Source of the DNA: Fen-1273 sp963748405
GTDB taxonomy: Bacteria > Bacteroidota > Ignavibacteria > UBA10030 > UBA6906
Assembly: GCA_963748405.1 (NCBI GenBank)
Contig: CAVVIT010000008.1
Location: 372,001 to 436,000 of the forward strand
Reading direction: 5' to 3'
DNA: 64,000 nucleotides
The position numbers and the translations under genes were made by a program. The notes beneath the pieces were generated by a model that was given only the letters and a program-made list of their open reading frames with translations, was not told the origin of the DNA and ran no database searches. Every line of letters begins with the position of its first letter. Position 1 is the first letter of the stretch. Shown here in pieces: positions 8,348 to 17,448 of the stretch.

Positions 8348-11300
8348 ATGAAGCTGCCGCTCCCTTTCGTCTGTTGTTTCCTTGTCTTTATCGCCGGGGC
8401 GGGATTCCGACCCGCCGATAATCCCGAACCCGGCAGGCAGAAAGATCCACTCTCGACGGAAACTTTCAAGGGGCTGAAGTTCCGCTCCATCGGGCCCGCC
8501 CTCACGTCGGGTCGTGTCTCCGACATCGCCGTGGACCCGCGCTTCAGGAACAGGTACTACGTCGCTGCAGCTTCCGGAGGGGTCTGGAAGACGATCAACG
8601 ACGGCGCGACGTGGACCCCGGTCTTCGACGGAGAATCCTCCTACTCGATCGGCTGCGTCGTTCTGGATCCGAACAACCCGTCGGTCGTCTGGGTGGGGAC
8701 GGGTGAGAACAACAGCCAGCGGAGCGTGGCGTACGGCGACGGCGTCTACCGCTCGGAAGACGGGGGGAAGAGCTGGGAGAACATGGGCCTCAAGGCCTCG
8801 GAGCACATCGGGAAGATCGTGATCGACCCGCGCAATTCCTCCGTCGTGTTTGTCGCGGCGCAGGGACCGCTCTGGAGTGCGGGCGGTGACCGCGGTCTCT
8901 ACAAGACGACCGATGCGGGGAAGACCTGGAATCTCGTCCTCAAGATCAGCGAAAATACCGGCGTGAGCGACATCGCGATGGATCCGCGGAATCCGGATCT
9001 CCTGTACGCCTCGTCGTACCAGCGCCGCCGGCACGTCTGGACGCTCATCGACGGCGGACCCGAAGCGGCAGTCTACCGGTCGACGGACGGGGGGGTGACG
9101 TGGAAGAAGCTCGCGGGCGGACTTCCGGACGGAGATGTCGGAAGGATCGGCCTGGCGGTCTCCCCGGTCAATCCCGACGTTGTGTATGCGATCATCGAAC
9201 TTCCGGACGGCAAGGGGGGATTCTATCGCTCGACGGATCGCGGCGGATCCTGGGAAAAACGGAGCGACTACTGTGCGGGGAGCCCGCAGTACTATAATAA
9301 GATCTACTGCGACCCCGTGAACGTGGACCGCGTCTACTCGATGGACGTCAACCTCAAGGTCACGGACGACGGCGGGAAGACGTTCCGCAACCTGGGGGAG
9401 AAATCCAAGCACGTTGACAACCACGCATTCTGGATTGATCCCAAAGACCCGGACTACTACATCGACGGTTGCGACGGCGGGGTCTACCAGAGCTTCGACA
9501 GGGGAGAGCACTGGACGTTCAAGAGCAATCTCCCCATCACGCAGTTCTATCGTGTCGACGTCGATCAGGCCCTCCCGTTCTACAACGTCTTCGGCGGCAC
9601 GCAGGATAATTTCTCGCTGGGAGGGCCTTCTCGCAATACAAGCGCATCGGGAATTGAAAATGCGAACTGGGTGGTCTCGGCGTCGGGGGACGGGTTCGTC
9701 TCCCGCATAGACCCCGATGATCCGAACACGGTGTACTCCGAATCCCAGTACGGAGGGCTTGTCCGGTTCGACAAGAAGAGCGGCGAACTGATGGGGATAC
9801 AGCCCAGGGAATCTGCCGGCGAACCTCCGTTCCGGTGGAACTGGGACTCGCCGCTCATCATCAGCCCCCATGCGCACACCAGGCTCTATTTTGCGGCGAA
9901 CATTCTTTTCAGGAGCGACGACCGGGGAAACACGTGGAAGAAGGTGAGCGGCGACCTGACGCGGAAGCTCGACAGGAACAGCCTTCCGGTGATGGAAAAA
10001 GTCTGGGGTGTCGATGCGGTCGCCAAAAACACGTCCACGTCGCTTTACGGAAACATCGTGTCGCTGGCGGAATCTCCCGTGAAGGAAGGTCTTCTCTACG
10101 TCGGGACGGACGACGGGCTTCTCCAGGTGAGTGAGAACGGCGGCGCGGGCTGGCGTGAGGTCGACAAATTCCCCGGGATCCCCGCGATGACGTACGTCAG
10201 TTGCGTGACTCCGTCGCACCGGGAGCCGTCGACGGTGTATGTCTCGTTTGACAACCATAAGAACGGCGATTTCCATCCGTACCTGCTCAGGAGCAACGAC
10301 GCGGGGCACTCCTGGGCCTCCGTTGCGGGAAACCTTCCGGCGCGCGGGACGGTCTACACGGTGGCGGAAGACCCTGCGAACGGGAACCTGCTTTTTGCCG
10401 GGACCGAATTCGGCCTCTTCTTCACGGTCGATGGGGGAAAGAAATGGGTGCAGCTCAAGGGGGGGCTCCCGACGATCGCCGTGCGCGACATCGCGATTCA
10501 GAAACGGGAGAACGATCTCGTCCTCGGCACGTTCGGGCGGGGGTTCTACATCTTGGACGACTACACTCCCCTGCGCACGGTCTCCGAAGAGACGCTCTCG
10601 CAGGAATCCCGCTTTCTCCCGGTGAAGGACGCACTCATGTATATTGAAGCGCGCCCCTACGGTTTGACGGGTAAAGGGTTCCTGGGGGAGTCGTTTTTCA
10701 CCGCCCCGAACCCCCCGTTCGGTGCCACGTTCACGTATTATCTGAAGGACGCTCTGAAGACCCGCGCGGATATGAGGAAAGAGAAAGAAAAGGAGGCCGT
10801 GAAGAAGGGGGAAACGCCTCCGTATCCGACATACGACGAGCTTCGCCGGGAAGACGAAGAGGAACCCCCGTCCGTCACGTTTACCGTGACCGATGAATCG
10901 GGAAACGTCGTCCGGAGGATCAACGGCCCCGTCTCGAAGGGGTTCAACAGGGTCACGTGGGATCTCCGGTACTCCCCCCTTACGCCGGCTCGATTGAAAG
11001 ATCCGGAGCCGGACGTGTTCAGCGCAGGGGACGAGTCTCCGCTTGCCATGCCCGGCACGTACAGGGTAACGATGTCGAAGACCGTGGAAGGCGTCTCCAC
11101 GGATCTCGGCGCCCCCGTGACGTTTACCGCTTCAATTCTCTCGAACACCACGCTCCCCGCCACGGACCGGAACGCGCTCCTGCGGTTCCAGCGCTCCGTG
11201 GCGTCTCTTCAGAGGGCTGTCCTCGGTGCTTCCCGGTCCGTGGATGAGTTGAAAAACCGGGTTTCCTTCATCAGGAGGGCTTTGCGTGATGTGCAGGGTC

Positions 11301-11638
11301 CGGCATCGGCACTCCGGGCTGACGTCGACAAGATCGACGCGGGGCTCCGTGACCTGACGCGGTCGCTCAACGGAGACAGGACGCTCACTTCGCGGAGCGA
11401 AGGTGCGCCTCCGTCAGTTGTCGACCTTGTCAACGGCATCGTGGACGACCAGTGGCAGTCGACCGGCGCGCCGACGCAGACGCAGAAAGACGCCTATGCG
11501 GCGGCGGGGGATCGGTTCGTCCCCCTCCTTGCGAAGCTCCACACCCTCGCGGAGGTCGACCTGAAATCGATCGAAGACCGGATGGAAGGGCTGGGTGCGC
11601 CCTGGACGCCGGGACGTGTACCGGATTGGAAAAGATAG
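8348..11638 (+). CDS. Large exported VPS10/BNR-type beta-propeller protein
   Basis: 1096 residues. The ATG at 8348 has GGAGG five bases upstream and gives a signal peptide (FVCCFLVFIAGAG); an in-frame TTG at 8309 is less likely. Residues 35-760 contain about ten Asp-box turns (RSEDGGKSW, KTTDAGKTW, RSTDGGVTW, RSTDRGGSW, QSFDRGEHW, RSDDRGNTW, RSNDAGHSW and others), as in sortilin/VPS10-type ten-bladed propellers often labelled glycosyl hydrolase in annotations. A domain with VTFTVTDESGNVVRR and GFNRVTWDLRY follows (residues 850-910, Ig-like), and then a helical tail of about 150 residues. There is no type IX sorting domain, so it is probably periplasmic. No glycosidase active site is evident; the label hydrolase would be unsupported. 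Confidence 0.85.
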   Translation: MKLPLPFVCCFLVFIAGAGFRPADNPEPGRQKDPLSTETFKGLKFRSIGPALTSGRVSDIAVDPRFRNRYYVAAASGGVWKTINDGATWTPVFDGESSYSIGCVVLDPNNPSVVWVGTGENNSQRSVAYGDGVYRSEDGGKSWENMGLKASEHIGKIVIDPRNSSVVFVAAQGPLWSAGGDRGLYKTTDAGKTWNLVLKISENTGVSDIAMDPRNPDLLYASSYQRRRHVWTLIDGGPEAAVYRSTDGGVTWKKLAGGLPDGDVGRIGLAVSPVNPDVVYAIIELPDGKGGFYRSTDRGGSWEKRSDYCAGSPQYYNKIYCDPVNVDRVYSMDVNLKVTDDGGKTFRNLGEKSKHVDNHAFWIDPKDPDYYIDGCDGGVYQSFDRGEHWTFKSNLPITQFYRVDVDQALPFYNVFGGTQDNFSLGGPSRNTSASGIENANWVVSASGDGFVSRIDPDDPNTVYSESQYGGLVRFDKKSGELMGIQPRESAGEPPFRWNWDSPLIISPHAHTRLYFAANILFRSDDRGNTWKKVSGDLTRKLDRNSLPVMEKVWGVDAVAKNTSTSLYGNIVSLAESPVKEGLLYVGTDDGLLQVSENGGAGWREVDKFPGIPAMTYVSCVTPSHREPSTVYVSFDNHKNGDFHPYLLRSNDAGHSWASVAGNLPARGTVYTVAEDPANGNLLFAGTEFGLFFTVDGGKKWVQLKGGLPTIAVRDIAIQKRENDLVLGTFGRGFYILDDYTPLRTVSEETLSQESRFLPVKDALMYIEARPYGLTGKGFLGESFFTAPNPPFGATFTYYLKDALKTRADMRKEKEKEAVKKGETPPYPTYDELRREDEEEPPSVTFTVTDESGNVVRRINGPVSKGFNRVTWDLRYSPLTPARLKDPEPDVFSAGDESPLAMPGTYRVTMSKTVEGVSTDLGAPVTFTASILSNTTLPATDRNALLRFQRSVASLQRAVLGASRSVDELKNRVSFIRRALRDVQGPASALRADVDKIDAGLRDLTRSLNGDRTLTSRSEGAPPSVVDLVNGIVDDQWQSTGAPTQTQKDAYAAAGDRFVPLLAKLHTLAEVDLKSIEDRMEGLGAPWTPGRVPDWKR

Positions 11639-11649
11639 GAGGGAAGGGG

Positions 11650-12189
11650 ATGACGTTTACTGATCTTGAAAAGATGTACGCGGAGAAAATGCGGGTTCTG
11701 GTCGAAATCGAGAATACCGTTGGATCGCTTTCCCCTGCGCAGCTTTCGTTCCACCCCGCGCCCGAGGCGTGGAGCGTCGCCGAGATCGTCGAGCACCTTG
11801 CGATCGTCGAGCCGGGAATGATCAGGCTCATCGGCTCACTCACCGAGAAGGCGGAAAACGAAGGGCGAGGATCCCCGGCGAGGTTTGAAGCCGCGCTCGA
11901 CGACGGAATCGCAACGAGGTCGACCGGCAAAGTCAGGACGCGTCCCGAGGCCGTGCCGACGGGGAACGTCCCGGCGCCGGACTCCCTGAAATCACTGAGA
12001 GCCATCCAGTCTCAGCTCGAAGAGCTCCGGCCCCGTCTGGGGAAGCTGGATGTGACGTCGGTGAAGTTTCCGCACAGGGCTCTGGGCGATATGACGCTCG
12101 GCCAGTGGTGCGCGTTTATCGGCGCACACGAAGCCCGGCATCTTGCCCAGATCCGTACCGTCCTCTCCGCGCCCGGGTTCCCGCACTGA
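11650..12189 (+). CDS. DinB family protein
   Basis: 179-residue four-helix-bundle protein of the DinB/YfiT type. Metal-ligand-like His residues are seen in AEIVEHLAIVEPGM and GAHEARHLAQI near the C-terminus, with a third conserved region at RALGDMTLGQW. Such proteins are putative metal-dependent thiol transferases (bacillithiol or mycothiol S-transferases in some phyla); the role here is unknown. It lies 11 bases after the propeller gene with GGAAGGGG directly upstream of the ATG, so it is probably co-transcribed. The open frame extends upstream to 11452, but that part overlaps the propeller gene and lacks the family pattern. Confidence 0.82.
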   Translation: MTFTDLEKMYAEKMRVLVEIENTVGSLSPAQLSFHPAPEAWSVAEIVEHLAIVEPGMIRLIGSLTEKAENEGRGSPARFEAALDDGIATRSTGKVRTRPEAVPTGNVPAPDSLKSLRAIQSQLEELRPRLGKLDVTSVKFPHRALGDMTLGQWCAFIGAHEARHLAQIRTVLSAPGFPH

Positions 12190-12221
12190 CGTACCATTCG
12201 CCACGATGAAGAGATACTGAC

Positions 12222-12785
12222 ATGACATATGTTGCCACTGCAAGCCTGATGGTTGTGCTGATGCTCGTTGCGCCGCGCGTCCGGGCGCAGGAGGGCGATC
12301 AGCGCCCGGCGCCCCTGCGCGTCGTCCCTTCGGTCGACCTTGTGCGGTACTGCGGGACGTGGTACGAGATCGCGCGTCTTCCCAACCGCTTCCAGAAGGA
12401 TTGTGTCGGGGAAGTTACGGCCACCTACACGCTCTCCGATGACGGGACCGTCAGGGTCGTCAATCGCTGCAGGAAAGCGGACGGAGAGTTTACGGAAGCG
12501 GAGGGGAAAGCGCGTAAGAAAGACCCGGACGGGCCGTCGTCGAAGCTGGAGGTCCGGTTCGCTCCCGCGTTTCTTTCCATATTCCCTTTTGTCTGGGGTA
12601 ACTACTGGATCATCGATCTCGCACCAGATTACTCCTACGCGGTGATCGGCGAGCCTTCACGCGAATATCTCTGGGTGCTCTCCCGCACTCCGGCGCTCGG
12701 GGCGGATGTGTACGCCGGCATTCTCGAGAGGATCAGGTCACAGGGGTACGACCCGTCGGCCCTCGTGATGACACGACAGGAGTGA
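12222..12785 (+). CDS. blc: Blc-type bacterial lipocalin, exported
   Basis: 187 residues. A signal peptide (TASLMVVLMLVAPRVRAQ) is followed by the lipocalin signature GTWYEIARLPNRFQKDC, then YTLSDDGTVRVVNRC and the C-terminal YLWVLSRTP element of the Blc/apolipoprotein D group. Blc proteins bind fatty acids or lysophospholipids in the outer envelope. There is no lipobox at the signal peptide end, so unlike E. coli Blc it is probably soluble in the periplasm. Its stop codon nearly touches the next gene (5 bases apart), which suggests one transcript. Confidence 0.9.
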   Translation: MTYVATASLMVVLMLVAPRVRAQEGDQRPAPLRVVPSVDLVRYCGTWYEIARLPNRFQKDCVGEVTATYTLSDDGTVRVVNRCRKADGEFTEAEGKARKKDPDGPSSKLEVRFAPAFLSIFPFVWGNYWIIDLAPDYSYAVIGEPSREYLWVLSRTPALGADVYAGILERIRSQGYDPSALVMTRQE

Positions 12786-12790
12786 ATCAG

Positions 12791-13585
12791 ATGACGAAAG
12801 TCCACAAGCGGTACGCACCTGCCTCGGTGTCGGAAACACGGGAGGAACTCGGACAGCTGGGAGGGTCGGGGGATTTTGAGAGCGACATCAGCCTGTGTTC
12901 ACGGCAGACGATCGAGCCTGCGTTCCTGAGGTACCTGCCGCGCGAAGGGAGAATCCTGGAGGCGGGGTCGGGGAGAGGGCGCTGGGTGTTCTATCTCCGT
13001 CGGCTCGGCTATGACGTTGTCGGGATGGAGCTTGCCCGCTCGGAAATTGCCGCTGCGAAGGCCTTTGATCCCCTTGCCCCGATCGAGTACGGCAACGTTC
13101 TCCGGACCGGCTATCCTGACGGTTCGTTCGGGGCGGTGATCTCCCTCGGCGTCATGGAACACTTTGAGGATGGGCCCGGCCAGGCGCTTGCGGAAACACG
13201 CCGCATACTCCGGACGGGAGGGATGCTTCTGGTCACCGTGCCGACGCAGGATTTTATGCGGACCGTGTTTTTCAACAATGTGAAGCGTGCCCAGACATTG
13301 TACCGGAAAAGCAGGGGTGTGAAGATGGAGTTCGAGGAATACCGGTACTCGCGGGGCCAGTTTGAACCATTGCTCCGGGAAGCGGGGTTTACGATCCTGG
13401 AGCGCTTTCCCGATGACTTCCGGCCTCCTCTGAACATGGGGCTGTACACCGATTCACGTTTCCTCCGCGATCCCCACCGTCAGTGGGAGCTCAATTCCAC
13501 GGGCAAAATCCTGAACGCCGCATTGAGTTCCGTCTCGCCCTGGCTTCACTGCTCCGGGACCCTCTGGGTCTGCAAGTCCACGTAG
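12791..13585 (+). CDS. SAM-dependent class I methyltransferase
   Basis: 264 residues with a Rossmann-type methyltransferase core: motif I ILEAGSGRGRW, motif II VVGMELARSEI, motif IV GAVISLGVMEHF and the post-motif ILRTGGMLLVTVP, the UbiE/Methyltransf_11 arrangement. The ATG at 12791 has AGGAG seven bases upstream; a GTG at 12782 overlapping the lipocalin stop is the alternative. The C-terminal third (FRPPLNMGLYTDSRF) resembles methyltransferases that act on surface polysaccharide or lipid precursors, but the substrate cannot be assigned. Confidence 0.85.
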   Translation: MTKVHKRYAPASVSETREELGQLGGSGDFESDISLCSRQTIEPAFLRYLPREGRILEAGSGRGRWVFYLRRLGYDVVGMELARSEIAAAKAFDPLAPIEYGNVLRTGYPDGSFGAVISLGVMEHFEDGPGQALAETRRILRTGGMLLVTVPTQDFMRTVFFNNVKRAQTLYRKSRGVKMEFEEYRYSRGQFEPLLREAGFTILERFPDDFRPPLNMGLYTDSRFLRDPHRQWELNSTGKILNAALSSVSPWLHCSGTLWVCKST

Positions 13586-13606
13586 TCGTTGCGAGCGAAG
13601 CGACCT
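13583..13606. repeat. REP-like element, copy 1
   Basis: A 24-base element that begins with the TAG stop of the methyltransferase gene and matches 21 of 24 bases with a copy at 38235-38258. It can fold into a short hairpin (GTTGC / GCGAC, one G-T pair, 7-base loop). It resembles the CATTGCGAGCGAAGC family of dispersed repeats seen in many bacterial genomes. Confidence 0.4.
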
Positions 13607-13610
13607 GCAT

Positions 13611-13639
13611 TTGACTCTCTCCCCAAACCGGAATACATT
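13611..13639 (+). promoter_or_regulatory. Sigma70-like promoter of the GWxTD gene
   Basis: TTGACT at 13611-13616, 17-base spacer, TACATT at 13634-13639. It sits between the REP-like element and the gene start at 13722, leaving a leader of about 75 bases that contains an inverted repeat. Confidence 0.6.
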
Positions 13640-13663
13640 GAATCATCATCGTGTCCGTTGAGG

Positions 13664-13694
13664 AGGCCATTTGTCCGAGGGGGATGAATGGCCT
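13664..13694 (+). promoter_or_regulatory. Inverted repeat in the leader of the GWxTD gene
   Basis: AGGCCAT at 13664-13670 and ATGGCCT at 13688-13694 form a perfect 7-bp stem with a 17-base loop, 27 bases before the start codon. It could be an RNA structure or chance; nothing else supports a function. Confidence 0.25.
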
Positions 13695-13721
13695 TGACGT
13701 TTGTTGCCACATCACACTCGA

Positions 13722-15980
13722 ATGCTCTTATCCACTCTGACATCGGTCATCCGGCTGCTGCGCCGTCTCATGCTCGTCGCGATGCTGGCCGCCGCCTGCG
13801 TGCCTGCGCGGGCACAGGACCCCCCTGCCAGGCCCGCTGATTCCCTCGCCGCTGCGCTGAAGGAGCTCCGGGCAGGGAATACCGACCGGGCAAAGGAGCT
13901 CTATGAATGGGTTCTCCACCGGGACAGGGGATCGATGTTTGCGCGCATAGGGCTCGGGAATGTCGCCATCGCGGAGAACGAATGGGGAGAGGGATGCGAC
14001 TGGTTCCAGGAGGTGATCGAGAAAGACACGGGCAATTTTGCCGCCCGCTACTTCTGCGGTATCTGCCGCCGCGAATACGGCGCACAGGTCGCCTTCATCC
14101 TCCGCAGGGCGCAGTGGGAAAAGTCCATGGACGACTTTCTCTGGGTCCTCGCGCGCGACTCGTCGTACAAAGACGTCCTCTACCAGCTCGCGCTCCTGTA
14201 CCGGTATAAAGACGAATTTGACCTGGCACTCGACCTGGCCCACCTCCAGCTCCTGCGACGGCCTGACCTGACGGAGGCCTCACTCGGCCTTTTCAGGATG
14301 TACAAATATGTCGTCGCCGTCGTATCCCCGCGGGACATATTTCATCTTCTCGGCCGGCGGCACGATCCCTTCGCAGTGTACTTTGCCGCGGAAGCTTTGC
14401 GGCGTCACAACAGGTACGACGAAGCGGAACGGCTGCTGAGGGAACTGCAGCCCCTCACCGATGCGGTCCCGGCCCAGGCAATCGACGTTTCGATGGCGAG
14501 GATATGCTTCGCGCGGGGCGAAGACGACACGGGGGAGGCGTTTTACTGGCACGCGGTCGACCACGTCACGTCCTGGCTCGGCGCCGCTGTCATCTTCGAG
14601 GATATCAAGTACATCATCACGGATTCCGAGCTGAAAGAGTACTCCGCAATATCCTCGGATCGGAAAAAAGGGCTGTTCTTCCACCTGTTCTGGAATCTCC
14701 GCAATCCTTCCCCGGCCGCGAAAACAAACGTCAGGCTCGCCGAGCACGAGCGCCGGATCATCAGGGCCGAACGCGATTTCGAGTATTACGGGTTCAGGAC
14801 GCACTTTAACGATCCCGACAAGATGCATTATCTCAGTTTTCCGAAAGCGTTCCGCCTGAATCAGGAATTCAACGACAAGGGGCTCGTCTACATTCGCCAC
14901 GGGGATCCCGACGACGTGCAGAGGACGATTGGCGAGGAGCTCGACGAGTCGTGGCTCTACAATGAACGGGGAGATTCACCGAAGAGAATGTTCTTCTTTA
15001 CGCAGGCGAATTCCACGAACAACAACTGGCGGCTGACGAGTTTCCCCGAAGACCCGCAGATGTGGGGGGACCTCGTCATGTGGGACCACAGGTTCAACCG
15101 GCTGCTGAACGGGGAGCGGCTTGAGGCGGCGGAGCTGCAGGACGAGGTGCGCCAGGAATCGCGGACGATGGTCAGCGGCGGGCTCGCCACGGACGAGAAC
15201 ACGTGGAAGAAGGACGTGAAGGTTTTCTCGATGCCCCGTTCGATCAACGCGTTCAGGGGGGACGGCGGAAAGACCCTCGTCAACATCTCCTACGCCCTCC
15301 CCGTCGGAGAGATAGCGAAGGAGATCGGGGATTCATTGAAGACGGTCCGTGTGGAGGTCGGGATATCCATGAACAAATCGAACGGAGAGAGGATTGCCTT
15401 CGAGCTGGACACGCTCCGGATTCCGGTTGCCGGGGGGACGGACGAGGCGTTTGTCGAGCTGTACCGGTTCGTCTTCCGCCCCGACTCGGTGAGGATCGCG
15501 ATGCACGCCCGGCCGCTCGACGCGGCGATGATCTCGACGTGGGACAGCCGGATCCGCATACCGGCGTTCCCTCCCGGTCTCCCGATGCTCAGCGACGTAG
15601 AGCTCCTCCTTCCTTCCAATGCGAAGAGCAGCATCGAAATCGACGGCGTGAAGGTGATCGCAAGCCCGTTTGACGCCGTCCCGAGAGGGAGGCCCCTGCT
15701 CGTCTACTGGCAGGTGTACAACCTTACCAGGGACATTGAGGGGAAGACCGCGTATCACACGCGCGTTCTTCTCACTCCCGGGGAAGACGGCCCGAACGAG
15801 GGGAGCATCGTGGCGTATGAAAAGGACCATGCCGGTCAGGATGAATCGGCCCCGGAGGTTGCCCGGATCGACGTCCACACGCTCGATACGGGGATCTACA
15901 CGCTCACGGTGGAGATGACGGACAGGAAAATGGTGCGCACGTTCACCGGCTCCCGTCTCCTCCGGCTCACCGGCGACTGA
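13722..15980 (+). CDS. Exported TPR / GWxTD domain protein
   Basis: 752 residues starting with a signal peptide (LRRLMLVAMLAAACVPARAQ). Residues 40-300 are TPR-like helical repeats (AAALKELRAGNTDRAKELYEW, NVAIAENEWGEGCDWFQEV). From about residue 320 there is a GWxTD domain: the FHLFWNLRNPSPAAKTN motif (consensus F.fW..rdP...t), then YYGFRTHFNDPDKMHYLSF and the KGLVYIRHGDPDD motif. The C-terminal part is beta-rich. GWxTD proteins are widespread in FCB and Acidobacteria and are of unknown function, mostly periplasmic. The ATG at 13722 is chosen; an in-frame TTG at 13701 is the alternative. Confidence 0.85.
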   Translation: MLLSTLTSVIRLLRRLMLVAMLAAACVPARAQDPPARPADSLAAALKELRAGNTDRAKELYEWVLHRDRGSMFARIGLGNVAIAENEWGEGCDWFQEVIEKDTGNFAARYFCGICRREYGAQVAFILRRAQWEKSMDDFLWVLARDSSYKDVLYQLALLYRYKDEFDLALDLAHLQLLRRPDLTEASLGLFRMYKYVVAVVSPRDIFHLLGRRHDPFAVYFAAEALRRHNRYDEAERLLRELQPLTDAVPAQAIDVSMARICFARGEDDTGEAFYWHAVDHVTSWLGAAVIFEDIKYIITDSELKEYSAISSDRKKGLFFHLFWNLRNPSPAAKTNVRLAEHERRIIRAERDFEYYGFRTHFNDPDKMHYLSFPKAFRLNQEFNDKGLVYIRHGDPDDVQRTIGEELDESWLYNERGDSPKRMFFFTQANSTNNNWRLTSFPEDPQMWGDLVMWDHRFNRLLNGERLEAAELQDEVRQESRTMVSGGLATDENTWKKDVKVFSMPRSINAFRGDGGKTLVNISYALPVGEIAKEIGDSLKTVRVEVGISMNKSNGERIAFELDTLRIPVAGGTDEAFVELYRFVFRPDSVRIAMHARPLDAAMISTWDSRIRIPAFPPGLPMLSDVELLLPSNAKSSIEIDGVKVIASPFDAVPRGRPLLVYWQVYNLTRDIEGKTAYHTRVLLTPGEDGPNEGSIVAYEKDHAGQDESAPEVARIDVHTLDTGIYTLTVEMTDRKMVRTFTGSRLLRLTGD

Positions 15981-16011
15981 CCTGCCCTTCTGACAATAAC
16001 AGGATAATCGA

Positions 16012-17448
16012 GTGCTCCTTATCGGCATACACGGTTCCGTCGGATCGGGGAAGACCACGCTTCTTGCCCGGCTCGCCGACTGGTGGCGTCTCCAGGGGAA
16101 GACCGCGGAGGGTTTCATCGCCCGGGCCGGCGCGCGCGCCGGGGAAGGTCGCGGTGCGGACCGGTACGACCTGGAGATGCTGAAGGATTCCCGTCGGCTC
16201 CCTTTTGCCCTCCGCGATCCGTCGCTCCTGCCGGCGTACAGGTTCGAGGAGGAGACTCTTCGCGCGCTCGATGCCTGGGCTGACGGCCTCGGGGCGGCCG
16301 ATCCGCCTTCGCTCGTCATCATCGATGAATTCGGCCCCGTGGAATCGGCCGGGGGCGGACACATGGCGCTCTGGGGGCGGGTCGTCGCGTCGAATCCCGG
16401 CCTCGTCGTCCTCGGCGTGCGCCGGGGCGAGGAGAAGCGTCTGAGGGGGCGGCTTGGAACCGGATTCGATATGCTCATCGATGCATCGTCTCCGGATGCC
16501 TGGGAGAATCTCCGCCGTGCCTGCGAGGAGCACCCGGACTGGATGCGCGTGGGGCTGTACGGGGGAGGATCCGGGGGATTCGAATCTTCCGTCGGCGCCG
16601 TGCTTCACGGGCTCCAGGCGCCGCTCACGGGACTGTTCATGTCGAGCATGCAGTCGGTGATCATGACGTATGCCGCTTCGGGGCTCAGGGACAGAAGAAA
16701 GGTCGTCTGGGTTCCGCTCATCTCTGCATCGCTCAAGGCTCTCTCGCCCGCCGGGAACCGGCTTCGGCCGATGCTTGCCATTGCGGTGCAGGGGCTCCTG
16801 TACGGCGGGGCCGTGACATTTCTCGGCTGGAACGTGCTCGGCGTCGCGCTCGGGGGATTCCTGATCGGCGCCTGGTCCGCCCTGCAGGGGATTGCGCTTC
16901 AGTTTTTGTTCGTGGGGAGCGATCTGATTCGCGCGTACGATTCCATCATCGCCTGGGTCGCGAAACTTCTCCAGGTCAGAACTCCCGGGCTGCTCGTGCT
17001 TATCGCGGTCTGGTCGACGCTGTGCGGTGCCGTGTCGTGCACGCTCACGCTTCTTGCGTGGAAGCGCCGTCAGCACATGCCGGGACGGCTGAAGGACGCG
17101 GTGTTCAGGCGGAAGAAGGGGACTGCACTGGAAGGGAAGCCCGCCGGCAGGATTGACGCGATGAAAAAAGGGCTCAGGGACCTTCTGCGCCCGCTCTTCT
17201 GGTTTCCCGTGGCGATTGTTGTCGGGTTCACGCTGGCGACTGGTTCACCCCTGGAATCTGCACTCTGGATCGTCGTCCGGGCGGCAGGTATCGGGTTCGT
17301 GCTCTTCTCGCTTGTCCGCGTCTTCGACGTGCAGAGGTTCATCTCCTGGCTCCAGTCGCGCGGCTACTGGGGGCCTGCGCTTGCCTATCGCCACGCGATC
17401 GAGCGCATACGCCGGGGCGGTAACACTGATGAGCCTCCGCCGGCCTAA
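16012..17448 (+). CDS. THEP1-like P-loop NTPase fused to a multi-helix membrane domain
   Basis: 478 residues. Residues 1-180 look like a THEP1/NTPase_1 domain: a P-loop GSVGSGKTT near the start and a Walker B LVIIDEFGPVES, close to the DEIGPME type of that family, but with no ABC signature. Residues 195-330 are hydrophobic, with about four helices and a conserved-looking stretch ALSPAGNRLRPMLAI. Two helices follow near residue 340-360, a basic loop (RRKKG), then two more (FWFPVAIVVGFTLA, AAGIGFVLFSLV). The layout suggests an NTP-driven membrane system, possibly related to ECF-type uptake modules, but this is inference. Start is GTG with AGGA upstream. The stop overlaps the convergent epimerase-like gene by 4 bases. 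Confidence 0.7.
   Translation: MLLIGIHGSVGSGKTTLLARLADWWRLQGKTAEGFIARAGARAGEGRGADRYDLEMLKDSRRLPFALRDPSLLPAYRFEEETLRALDAWADGLGAADPPSLVIIDEFGPVESAGGGHMALWGRVVASNPGLVVLGVRRGEEKRLRGRLGTGFDMLIDASSPDAWENLRRACEEHPDWMRVGLYGGGSGGFESSVGAVLHGLQAPLTGLFMSSMQSVIMTYAASGLRDRRKVVWVPLISASLKALSPAGNRLRPMLAIAVQGLLYGGAVTFLGWNVLGVALGGFLIGAWSALQGIALQFLFVGSDLIRAYDSIIAWVAKLLQVRTPGLLVLIAVWSTLCGAVSCTLTLLAWKRRQHMPGRLKDAVFRRKKGTALEGKPAGRIDAMKKGLRDLLRPLFWFPVAIVVGFTLATGSPLESALWIVVRAAGIGFVLFSLVRVFDVQRFISWLQSRGYWGPALAYRHAIERIRRGGNTDEPPPA

Noticed and set aside
8318..10309. Long minus-strand open frame (663 codons) opposite the propeller gene
   Set aside because: It is a shadow of a GC-rich plus-strand gene with clear signal peptide and Asp-box repeats; its own translation is Arg/Pro/Val-rich without domains.
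11452..11649. Upstream extension of the DinB open frame
   Set aside because: It overlaps the end of the propeller gene in another frame; the ribosome site and family match begin at 11650.
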